From Conoideocrella luteorostrata (taxonomy: Eukaryota > Ascomycota > Sordariomycetes > Hypocreales > Clavicipitaceae), in contig JASWJB010000579.1 of the NCBI GenBank assembly GCA_032433595.1, positions 1 to 14,704 of the forward strand: a stretch of DNA of 14,704 bases, in the 5' to 3' direction. The notes beneath the pieces were generated by a model. It was not told the origin of the DNA, did not search any database, and saw only the letters and a program-made list of their open reading frames with translations. Made by a program: the position numbers and the translations under genes. This document shows, piece after piece, positions 1 to 8,877 of this stretch (the stretch's first letter is position 1; each line of letters begins with the position of its first letter).

Positions 1-105
1 GTTGAAAAGGCTCGTCAGCGCCTTCCAACGCAGATTGCAGCAGCAACCGCAATTGCCAATATTCCTTTTGAAGACCTCTGTCACGAGTGGCAGCTTCCTA
101 GCTAG
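1..105 (+). CDS. C-terminal end of an unidentified ORF cut by the left edge
   Basis: Frame 1 is open from the first base and ends at TAG 103-105, giving 34 residues that close with a PFEDLCHEWQLPS-like tail rich in Ala, Gln and Arg before it. The composition is that of real coding sequence (acidic/aromatic tail, no stops), but 34 codons are too few to prove it. I do not recognise the family with confidence. The tail is followed within 80 bases by short GTGGCC repeats, which would fit the 3' end of a DNA transposon, but that is only an inference. It could also be the end of any ordinary protein, or a chance open frame. Confidence 0.4.
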   Translation, partial: VEKARQRLPTQIAAATAIANIPFEDLCHEWQLPS

Positions 106-173
106 AAAACACCAAATATTACCATTTCGAACGCGTTGTGCCGACTAATTTGACGATATTGAATGCTGCTATA

Positions 174-226
174 GTGGCCACAAATGTGGCCGGCTTCCCT
201 GTGTGGCCGGCTTCGGGGTGGCCGAC
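174..226. repeat. Cluster of four GTGGCC repeats with a tight hairpin
   Basis: GTGGCC occurs at 174, 186, 203 and 218. Two copies are part of an identical 13-mer (TGTGGCCGGCTTC) at 185-197 and 202-214, with a 17-bp period. GGCCACA at 176-182 and TGTGGCC at 185-191 form a perfect 7-bp inverted repeat with a two-base loop. Function unknown; such subterminal repeats are common near transposon ends. Confidence 0.6.
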
Positions 227-847
227 GTTAGCGACTTGCCGTTATCGGATAAGAAGTGGCTTGGTAGATAAAAGAGCTAAGTCGATGCATAGGGTAGGTT
301 AGACACTAGATGCGCCGTGGTGAAAATAAAAATAGCAGTAACGTTTGGTACTCATGATGCAAGCTGGATTTGAGTCGTTGGCATTTATGCCTGAACTAAA
401 AGCACTCTCTCTCCTGGTTAACAGTGAATTGCTAAAGTGGGAAGCTCGAGAGTATGAGATGTGTACGGAGTACTAATTACTCGTAATACTACCTGTGGGC
501 TGACCAGACGTCTCCGCAGCTAAAATTGTGGCTGTACCGTGGGAACTAACTAGCGGTGGTAATCCTACGAAAATGTTGTTGCCGGCAAGCTGAGGCTGAG
601 GCTAAGGCTGACAATGCCTGCAGAGAACCGACAGGCAGAAGGGTGGTTGGCCTTCCGCAATAGTACTCTCCCGACAACGACGAACTGGGATTTGCTGCGG
701 CTAGGAGCTGGTGAATATGACGTCGGCGTCTCACGCAAGTCCCTATAAAGGAACATCGTGTGACCATGAGGCCCTTCGTACTAAACTGTACAAACCTGAA
801 CTTGTTTTCGCAATACAACAAACATCTCGCGCGTAACTGATTGAAAG
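227..847. other. Intergenic region, upstream of the GPI-protein gene
   Basis: No convincing gene on either strand; open frames here have unbiased composition. It holds one copy of the GTACGGAGTAC motif (463-473) that recurs elsewhere in the window, followed by an AT-rich imperfect palindrome around 470-490. The 5' flank and promoter of the gene starting at 848 should lie in the right part. Confidence 0.5.
463..473. repeat. GTACGGAGTAC dispersed motif
   Basis: Identical, on the opposite strand, to 11910-11920. Forms like this are frequent in intergenic DNA of many filamentous ascomycetes; its role is unknown. Confidence 0.5.
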
Positions 848-1736
848 ATGCCGACCTCTATTATCACATTGATAGCGCTCTCTTGGGTTCGGCTCGCACT
901 CCCGGCAGTGAATGCGGCGAATGCGGCGAATGCAACGGGCGAAATCATGTTGAACCCGAGTTACCGAGGCATTGTCAAGACCAGTCCGCCCCCAGCACAA
1001 GACGGCTTCAAGTTCCACGTCGAAATTTCGGAGATTCCAGACAGAGTCGCACAGAACAAGTACCAAACTAGTACTAACATCACGTTGCTGCCGCCGAGTT
1101 CTTTATCAGCAAACAGCAGCAGCGCCAAAGCTCTTGGAGGCTGGGGAATGTGTTGGAACATGTTTTCCGGGCCCAGCCTTCAATTCAGCGGTGAAGTAGA
1201 TGCAAATTGTACTGGCATACTGCCACGAGATTGTCTACAGGCTTTACAATTAGAAGCGGACGCAAAGCTTGATTGCAAAACGATCATGATACCGTCCGCG
1301 TGCCTCTCAACCTTTGACGGCGCAACTAGCCACTGTGAGCTTCCCTGAACGCGCTGATTGAGACTTGTGCTGAAATATTGTATTAGTTATCCGTCTCGAC
1401 ATGCCTGAGAAAGCTGAGTCTGGGATTTTGATGGATTATGAGTACAATGCAAACGGTCCACATAACCACGATAAAACTGACACAAGTGTATACGAAAAGG
1501 CGATTCGCCAGGTAATAGTTGGCCGGGTATCATATTCCTACAACGAGACTCGGGCAAAGGAGCTCAATGTGTCTGGCGCAACAAATACCAAACTTCCTGG
1601 CGAGATCAAATGTTTACGAGTGGACAACTTTAGTCCAGGCAGCGCAACTAGGAGTGACGGAGCACATGACGGAACTTGCGATAAAATACTGTCATTCGTC
1701 GTCGTCGGTCTAACGGCTGTAGCTATGCTTGTATAA
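848..1736 (+). CDS. Secreted, probably GPI-anchored cell-surface protein (two exons)
   Basis: Two open frames are joined in frame by a 52-nt intron at 1335-1386 (donor GTGAGC, CTGAA-type branch, acceptor TTAG). Exons are 848-1334 and 1387-1736, giving 278 residues. The N-terminus is a signal peptide (hydrophobic residues 4-20, likely cleaved near VNA at about 23). The mature part has seven cysteines, five of them between about 101 and 152 (WGMCW, ANCTG, RDCLQ, LDCKT, SACLS), and several N-glycosylation sequons (NAT, NIT, NSS, NCT, NET, NVS). The C-terminus is a short hydrophobic tail (ILSFVVVGLTAVAMLV) after a small-residue stretch (SDGAHDG), the pattern of a GPI-attachment signal. The cysteine spacing recalls small fungal secreted proteins of unknown role. 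No enzyme motif is visible. Unspliced, exon 1 would end at a stop after 166 residues and lose the anchor. The function is unknown. Confidence 0.8.
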
Positions 1737-2322
1737 TATAGAAAATGAATATTAGTTTGGGCGTCTATGCGCTTTTGAGGATGTGCCGCAACCCGTCCTG
1801 TAACACTATTGGCATTATAATATCTTGACATATGAAAACGCATCCAAATTGGAGTGGTTCTGGCAAACTGATGTTAGACGATGGCTGGACAGCTCAAGGA
1901 TGCTTTACGGAAGGCGACTGCGTATATTCCCACCGCTAGGAATTATCATCAACGTGGCGATGAAGTACACACTACGACACCTTTATCCGGTGTGGTGTCT
2001 GTCAAGTCTGAGACAGGGCTGAACGCGGTGTAGGTGCTACGGAAGGCGGTGCGCTCAAGACATTCCGTGCGGGACTTCAGGGTTCACAAATCGGTAGTCA
2101 ACTGTCTGGATTATACATTTTAGCAAATATCATGTGGTACGATGTCATACAGACCTCCTCTTGAGGTTATATAACATCCCAACCCTAAAAATTCCAAGGC
2201 GTACTAAGCGATCTGGAAAGAAGGTCTGTCCTATTCACATTACTTGACCTCCCATCATAGCTCTTCGTTGAAAGCTGTCCAGGCACATTTTTCAACCATT
2301 ACTAACCTCCCAGCGTGCATGT
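1737..2322. other. Intergenic region between convergent genes
   Basis: The 3' flanks of the GPI-protein gene (+) and the 3-ketoacyl-CoA reductase gene (-) meet here. A 65-codon open frame at 1825-2022 has no signal peptide, domain or splice logic and is not called. No repeat or RNA gene seen. Confidence 0.5.
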
Positions 2323-3433
2323 TCACAACTTCTTAGCCTCACGCGCCTGCTTGCGAAGGGCTCGCTTTCGGATATCGAGGTGCATCTTCTTGTTGTACCA
2401 GATCGTAACGGGGCTGTTGACACCAGGGATATTCTCAATCAACCACAGCATATAAGAGTGGCTCCACCACGGAGTGTAAGTGCTGGGGGCAGTTTGGTAA
2501 CCACCAAGACCAATCTTGCCAAGAGCGGCCTTGACAAAGTTGCGAGCGTTGGGAATAAGAAGACTCGGGCGACGAATCTTGCTCATAGCGGTTGTAACGA
2601 GGTGGCTCAGCACAAGGTAGACATCAACGTGATCATCAGCGAGCTCCGAAGCGAGCGCATTGCTCCACTGCTGAAGGAAAGCTTTGCTGCCGGAGTACGT
2701 AGCAAGATACGGAGTAGGAGTCCAACCTGCAAAGGAGCCCATGGTCAGGATCAAACCGTGCTTGCGTTGCTTGAGAATTGGAGCAACAACTCGGGTGACC
2801 TTCAAGGTACCCAAGCAGTTAATGGTGACGATGTTTTGAAGCTCTTCCTTGGGGGTCTCTAGGAACGAAACAGGCATGCTGTGGCTCTGTCCTACATTGT
2901 TGATTAGGATAGCAACATCAAGACCCCGAATAAGCTCTGCCAGCTGCTCATAGTCGGCATCGTTATCCTTGGCAAAGTCCATGGCATGGATCTTGACCTT
3001 GATGCCACCTTTTCCGAGATGTTTCTCCTCTAGCTCCTTGGCAAGAGCTTCGAGCTTCGCTTTGGTTCGGGAAACGAGGACGAGGTTGAAGCCTTTGGCG
3101 GCGAGCTGGGAAGCGTACTCCTTGCCAAGACCGTCCGAGGCACCAGTGATGACAGCCCACGATCCGGTGCGGCCATACTTGCGAAGCTGCGGAACGGATG
3201 GTCAGTAAAATGCCGGATGTTCAATAAATATCGAGCCGTGTGCAGCGGCTTACATTGTGGCCGGAGGTAACGAAAGCACTCAAGACAAGCTGCAGGTAGC
3301 TGAAGAGCCTCAATCCCAGGTACAGAGCGCCGACGCCAGCAAGAGCGCCAACAACAGACTGCGGGACCGATGGGAGCTGTTCAATATAGGACCTGATTGT
3401 CGCCAAAGAAGGGTGTTCCAAGATTTTGTCCAT
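2323..3433 (-). CDS. Very-long-chain 3-ketoacyl-CoA reductase (KCR), ER membrane
   Basis: Two exons, 3433-3254 and 3186-2323, are separated by a 67-nt phase-0 intron (3253-3187, donor GTAAGC, acceptor CCGCAG), giving 347 residues, the usual length of the family. This is the NADPH-dependent second step of the fatty-acid elongation cycle in the ER (yeast Ifa38/Ybr159w, animal HSD17B12). Visible: an N-terminal membrane segment at about 26-55; the cofactor loop TGASDGLGK (74-82); INNVG (155-159, the usual NNAG as NNVG); N183; and the catalytic Ser211 (TMGSFAG), Tyr224 and Lys228 (YSGSK). The C-terminus is very basic ([15 protein letters not shown]). Erg27, another SDR and an ERG28 partner, was considered, but the N-terminal anchor and [23 protein letters not shown] start are KCR. 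The ATG at 3433 is chosen because it gives the expected N-terminus. Divergent from ERG28. Confidence 0.93.
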
Positions 3434-4184
3434 GGCGAGGGATGCGTCGTCGAGGCAAAGGTTGTGAAAGCTCGAACGATGGTGATGGAACGAAGTGGGA
3501 GAAGGAAGGCGAGCGATGCTCGGGTTGAGGAAGAAATGTCAATCAGGGTAAGTTTGTTGGTGAACTGCCGCGGCGCGGGTTCGATGATCCCTGCAGCTCT
3601 AGGCCGTTCTTGGAGTACAGCCCGAAGTGGGCTGGTACGAGTTGGCTGTGAGAACTCCTGAGCCGGAGCAGCCAGAGACAGTGGCAGTATTTCACAAGCT
3701 AGGAAAAACGGCCAATATTTGTACTGGGCCCAGTGAGACCAATTGATCAAAATTTCCGATGCATTTTTAAGCCAAAAGCACGTCGGACGAAGCAATTGCG
3801 TGCACAATAGTCAACATGCTGCCAACCAAAAGCATGTGCAGCCGAATTTGTTGAGTTGGACATCCACTCCATCGCCCAATGATGGGGATAGGTCCAACGC
3901 TGCGGATCAAGAACTCGGGTGTTCTGGCTGGTACCAGGGCTGTGATTTGGGTTTATTCCTGCGAAATACCGTTTTAATGTGCAATTAGAGCAGCAACCAA
4001 CTTTGCCACGCTTAATGCTCGAGACGGTGTCAATTGGATGATGATCCCGACCGTCGTTGCCTGTGTGGGTCTATGCGGTCCAAGCTTCATTCCACGTCCC
4101 TTGCAAAGTCGCAATCTACGCCAGCAAATAACTCAAAACATCCTGCAAACCTCATTGTCGTCCTAGCACCAGTAGCAACCTATA
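3434..4184. promoter_or_regulatory. Divergent intergenic region between KCR and ERG28
   Basis: 751 bp between the two start codons, transcribed outward in both directions. CCAAT-box cores occur on the plus strand at 3739 and as ATTGG near 4033. No clear TATA box or sterol-response element could be assigned by eye. Short open frames here (for example 3743-3988 and 4034-4303) look like chance; several ATGs precede ERG28, so a 5' UTR reaching far upstream would carry upstream AUGs. Confidence 0.45.
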
Positions 4185-4766
4185 ATGGATTTCGTCAAGT
4201 CCATTCTGCCCGAAGCCAAGGGCATCTTGCCCTACTACATGCTCGTTGTACGAACCTCCCTTGTCGCTGTTTGGGTGGCTCCCCTGAAATCTACCACTAC
4301 TAACCGTCTTCTACAGTTGTCCGTAATCTCCATTGGCAACTGCATTCAAACCTATTCGACTCTACACTTCTCTCGCCGCCTTTATAATGGCCGTTTCGTC
4401 CCGAACAAGAAACTCCCTCCCGCGACTGCGACCTTTAATCCGGACGATTCGACGAATAAGCTCGTCTCGGCGCAGTATGACCCAAAAGCTACCGACCAGA
4501 TGACACCGCTCGCCGGCCGTCTTTTTGGCACTTGGACCTTTATCACGTCTATTGTTAGATGCTATGCGGCATATAACTTGCACTTGGGGCCCATCTACAA
4601 CATCGCTTACTGGACATACATTGTGGCATTCGGTCACTTTTTCAGCGAGAAGTTTATTTTCAAGAGCATGACGTTTGGCTTGCCTCAGATTTTCCCATTC
4701 ACGTTGGCAACTTGCGCATTGATATGGATGCCTTTAGTGCGGGATTACTATGTTGAAATAAACTAA
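4185..4766 (+). CDS. ERG28: Ergosterol biosynthesis scaffold protein Erg28 (two exons)
   Basis: Erg28 is a small ER-membrane protein that tethers the sterol C-4 demethylation enzymes (Erg25, Erg26, Erg27). The frame is open for 193 codons, but the family alignment is restored only by removing 4248-4316 (69 nt, donor GTACGA, branch CTAAC 4300-4304, acceptor TACAG). This leaves exons 4185-4247 and 4317-4766 and 170 residues. Across the junction PYYMLV runs straight into LSVISIGNCIQTY, matching the conserved first membrane segment. Also seen: TPLAGRLFGTW (84-94), SIVRCYAAY (99-107), then an aromatic membrane segment ending GHFFSE and a last one near IFPFTLATCALIW, so about four membrane spans. 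It lies divergent from KCR and convergent with the GAL7-type gene, stops 120 bp apart. Donor GTTGTA at 4245 is a weaker alternative, costing one valine. Confidence 0.92.
   Translation: MDFVKSILPEAKGILPYYMLVVRTSLVAVWVAPLKSTTTNRLLQLSVISIGNCIQTYSTLHFSRRLYNGRFVPNKKLPPATATFNPDDSTNKLVSAQYDPKATDQMTPLAGRLFGTWTFITSIVRCYAAYNLHLGPIYNIAYWTYIVAFGHFFSEKFIFKSMTFGLPQIFPFTLATCALIWMPLVRDYYVEIN
4248..4316 (+). other. Stop-free, frame-neutral intron inside ERG28
   Basis: 69 nt, divisible by three and without an in-frame stop. Retention would insert 23 residues (VRTSLVAVW... to ...NRLLQ) into the first membrane hairpin. Branch adenosine at about 4303, 13 nt before the acceptor G. The insert is absent from the Erg28 consensus, which is why it is called an intron. 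Confidence 0.85.
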
Positions 4767-4886
4767 GCATTATAACACTCATCTAACGTCACACCGGCAT
4801 ATGTTGATGATGGAGGGCATTGGATATTGTATTGGAGACCTGATGGAACGGGTATACACATATATATTGGTTGATCTACACTACAT

Positions 4887-6613
<1,727 letters not shown>

Positions 6614-6648
6614 ATCTCCTAGATTTCGGAGAGGCTCTCTGGATGTAT
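6614..6648 (+). repeat. Left 35-bp inverted repeat of the PBLE relic
   Basis: Pairs with 8499-8533 read on the other strand; mismatches at repeat positions 13, 16 and 28 only. The identical core runs from ATCTCCTAGATT at the outer end to GATGTAT at the inner end. Confidence 0.85.
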
Positions 6649-6702
6649 TGCTGAACCCACTTTCCCCACTTTTGCCCATTTTTTTTTGGTGACCTCTACT
6701 AG

Positions 6703-6720
6703 CTACGGAGCACTCCGTAG
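6703..6720. repeat. CTACGGAG-CA-CTCCGTAG palindrome
   Basis: Perfect 8-bp arms around two bases, inside the PBLE relic upstream of the transposase start. Its arm is shared with the motifs at 463-473 and 11910-11940. Confidence 0.7.
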
Positions 6721-6787
6721 AGACTAAGGTAACTGGCCAAAACCTAGCACGCCAAAACGCCCTACAACGCGTTTCGCGATACGACCG

Positions 6788-8508
6788 ATGAACTCCACGC
6801 TGCCAGAACACCACAACAGCCCTCTGGAGCGGCTTGACGAGCCCGGCGAAGAGGCTCAAATCACCACATTCGATGGAGAGGCGTTAGTTACTTATGAGGC
6901 AGATAGCCTACGTGAGCAGGCAGCTGATAGCACAGTGAAGAAACCCTTCACTGAGCGCGGGCATCATTTTCAACCTCTGCAACTAGCTCCTCGCGAGACA
7001 TCAATTAAGCCGCTGCCAGCAACGCCTTTGTTACTTTTCCAAGCATTTATACCTATATTCTTAGTTGAAAGATGGGTCGGGTACACGAATGAAGCTGCGC
7101 GGCTCCGAATGTCAGGTCCAAGCCCGCCAGGGCAGGCGTGGACTGACGTGACAGTCGAAGAGATCTACCTATGGCTTGCAGTATGATTTACCTAGGAATT
7201 CATAAGGAAAACACCCTTCATGACTATTGGCGAGTCTCTAGGCCTGGTAATCTTCGTCCAACGCATTCGATTATAAATTTATGCCTCGTGATCGGTTTTT
7301 TCTAAGTGAAAAACGCCTCCAGGCTTTAAAATCTGGGCTATTGCCGTACGCGGATATCTTCTAGGGTGGATCTGGCATGACCCAAAAGCCCGATTACCTG
7401 CTGGCAGCAAGCGAAAAAGAGGCGACGATAATAATATTCATTTAAATCCAACTCAAGCTATTGTTATTGCCCTAAGAAAGCTCTTACCACAGCAAACCTA
7501 TTATGTCTATCACGATAAGCTCTTTTCATTGCCTGATCTTCTTGAGGCCCTCCGCCAAATAAATTGCGGTGCCACAGGCACTGCCTGTACAAACAGTGGC
7601 ATTTGGCAGCCTTTTGTCGTAGCTAAGGCTACAGACACAAAGGGTGTGTGTTGGGAATGGAATCGCCTAGAAGCAATTCCAACAGAAAATAACCTCGTGA
7701 GTCAAGAAAGACAGGGCTATATAGTAATTATAATACTAATCTGTCTCTGTTGGCTTAGGTCAACCAAACTACTTGGAAAGATAACACGCTTGTGTTATTT
7801 TTTTTTCACAGTGTATACAGGCAACGAAAGACAACTTCGTCAACAAAAGCGGCCGACAACAACACAACCTCGAGCACAACAACCTATATTACGCTTTTTT
7901 GGTGATGAGCCTGTTAAAGAGGTGGAAATACCGTCTATTGCGACTGAATACAACGATCGAATGAATGGAGCCAATATTGCTGACCAGCTACGAAGCTCTC
8001 AGGGATATCAACACAGATTTCGTAGGGGCGGCATAGCGGCGTTATCGTGGGCCTACCTCCTAGAGGTTGCCCTCATTAATACGTACATTCTTCAGCTTCG
8101 TGGGCAGCCTACTTGGAAGGCCTATAATACACAGCTTCCGTGGCGGCAGGCATTAATCGACGGCTTGTGTGAGGCCTACGCGAAGCCAAGCCGGCAAGCT
8201 CAAGGAAGCTATTTCGAGCTGGCGACGAATTTACTAAGCAATCGCTGCATAATCATGCCAATCGAGGAAAAAAAGCCCGTTGCCTAGCTTGTCAGGGCTT
8301 CCGATGTGGCCAAACCCGGTCTCGAAGTGCCCTTCAGCACGCAAGTAACCATTACCTCAATCGGCGGCAGGGCAAGTTGACAACTTGGGGCTGCCTCGAG
8401 TGTGACGTGGCTCTTTGTAAAGAAGGGACTTGCAATGACTTCTATCACCATAGAAAACAGGCTGTAAATAAAGTACCTTTAATTTACTGGCCCCACAGAT
8501 ACATCTAG
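6788..8508 (+). pseudogene. piggyBac-like transposase (DDE_Tnp_1_7 type), inactivated
   Basis: In order: 6788-7186 encodes the N-terminal part, ending in LLLFQAFIP, VERWVGYTNEAARL and EIYLWLAV. A frame change near 7180 continues as MIYLGIHKENTLHDYWRVSR and PTHSII (to about 7277). A deletion then removes the block with the first catalytic Asp. Near 7325 the frame resumes at GFKIWAIAVRGYLLGWIWH, then LNPTQAIVIAL, YYVYHDKLFSLPDLL and GATGTA. A 62-nt intron (7697-7758, GTGAGT...TTAG) restores LVNQTTWKDN. A nine-T tract (7798-7806) shifts the frame before TVYTGNER, RFFGDE and YNDRMNGANIADQLRS. Here family MNxVD reads GAN (Asp to Asn, codon 7973-7975), while ADQ keeps its Asp. A seven-A tract (8268-8274) shifts the frame again, before a Cys/His-rich zinc domain (RCLACQGFRCG, WGCLECDVALC) ending at TAG 8506. 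Not functional as written. Confidence 0.85.
7697..7758 (+). other. Intron remnant in the transposase pseudogene
   Basis: Donor GTGAGT, ACTAAT branch near 7734, acceptor GGCTTAG. Removing it rebuilds the conserved NLVNQTTWKDN stretch; reading through it gives a low-complexity hydrophobic insert. Confidence 0.65.
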
Positions 8509-8533
8509 AGAGCCTCTGCGGAATCTAGGAGAT
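8499..8533 (-). repeat. Right 35-bp inverted repeat of the PBLE relic
   Basis: Reverse complement matches 6614-6648 at 32 of 35 positions. It overlaps the last three codons of the transposase relic and stops three bases before the next inverted repeat (8536-8599). Confidence 0.85.
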
Positions 8534-8535
8534 GG

Positions 8536-8599
8536 AATATGGAGTACTAGTCTGCACTCTGTGCTCAAGCTGTCCATACAACAGGGTGTACTCCATATT
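8536..8599. repeat. 64-bp hairpin element with perfect 12-bp arms
   Basis: AATATGGAGTAC (8536-8547) and GTACTCCATATT (8588-8599) are exact reverse complements around a 40-nt loop. The arm core GGAGTAC/GTACTCC is the same as in the GTACGGAGTAC motif seen elsewhere in the window. It may be a tiny MITE-like unit or the outermost part of the neighbouring element. Confidence 0.75.
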
Positions 8600-8877
8600 G
8601 CGACCAACAAGCTTGCTGGAGCGCTGCCCGTGTTCCGCACCTCAGCCCTCCAGCCACTCAATGTTTGGCTGCCTCCTGGAGTCGATGCCGACGTTCCATG
8701 ACTTTTATTCCCCTCGGGCTGTCCATCCGTGCCAGCTGGCCTAACCACTCTGAAGTTCCTCCACTCTGGCAGTTGCAGCAGCCAATGCTTGTCCCTGCGA
8801 TGTTCCTGCGACGTTGTAAACGAAGCATATATTCTCTGGAGGCTTGGGCACGGGTTTATTTTCGCCTATAATGCTTG
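8600..8877. other. Unassigned spacer between the transposon relic and the carboxypeptidase pseudogene
   Basis: 278 bp with no recognisable gene; open frames on both strands look accidental. It contains the 3' flank of the pseudogene on the minus strand. Confidence 0.45.

Larger units (their letters stand above)
6614..8533 (+). mobile_element. Decayed piggyBac-like (PBLE) DNA transposon with 35-bp inverted repeats
   Basis: The element is bounded by inverted repeats at 6614-6648 and 8499-8533 (32 of 35 bases match). Between them lies a piggyBac-type transposase relic on the plus strand. The total length is 1920 bp, shorter than a full-length autonomous copy would be, since the transposase has lost an internal block. 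The canonical TTAA target duplication is not present directly at either border (a TTAA at 6597-6600 is 13 bp outside on the left only), so the exact ends are uncertain. The last codons of the transposase (stop 8506-8508) run into the right repeat. It lies between the GAL7 5' flank and the carboxypeptidase pseudogene. Confidence 0.75.

Noticed and set aside
1825..2022. 65-codon open frame
   Set aside because: No domain, signal peptide, intron logic or recognisable homology.
2380..2862. 160-codon open frame on the plus strand
   Set aside because: It lies antisense to the KCR gene, whose catalytic motifs are on the minus strand; no features of its own.
2323..3433. Assignment as Erg27 (sterol 3-ketoreductase) because ERG28 is adjacent
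   Set aside because: The N-terminal membrane anchor, TGASDGLGK loop and overall sequence fit the KCR/HSD17B12 group.
3257..3807. Long open frames on both strands over the KCR 5' end
   Set aside because: The plus-strand frame (3257-3661) and the minus-strand frame (3310-3807) overlap KCR exon 1 and its flank in other frames and have arbitrary composition.
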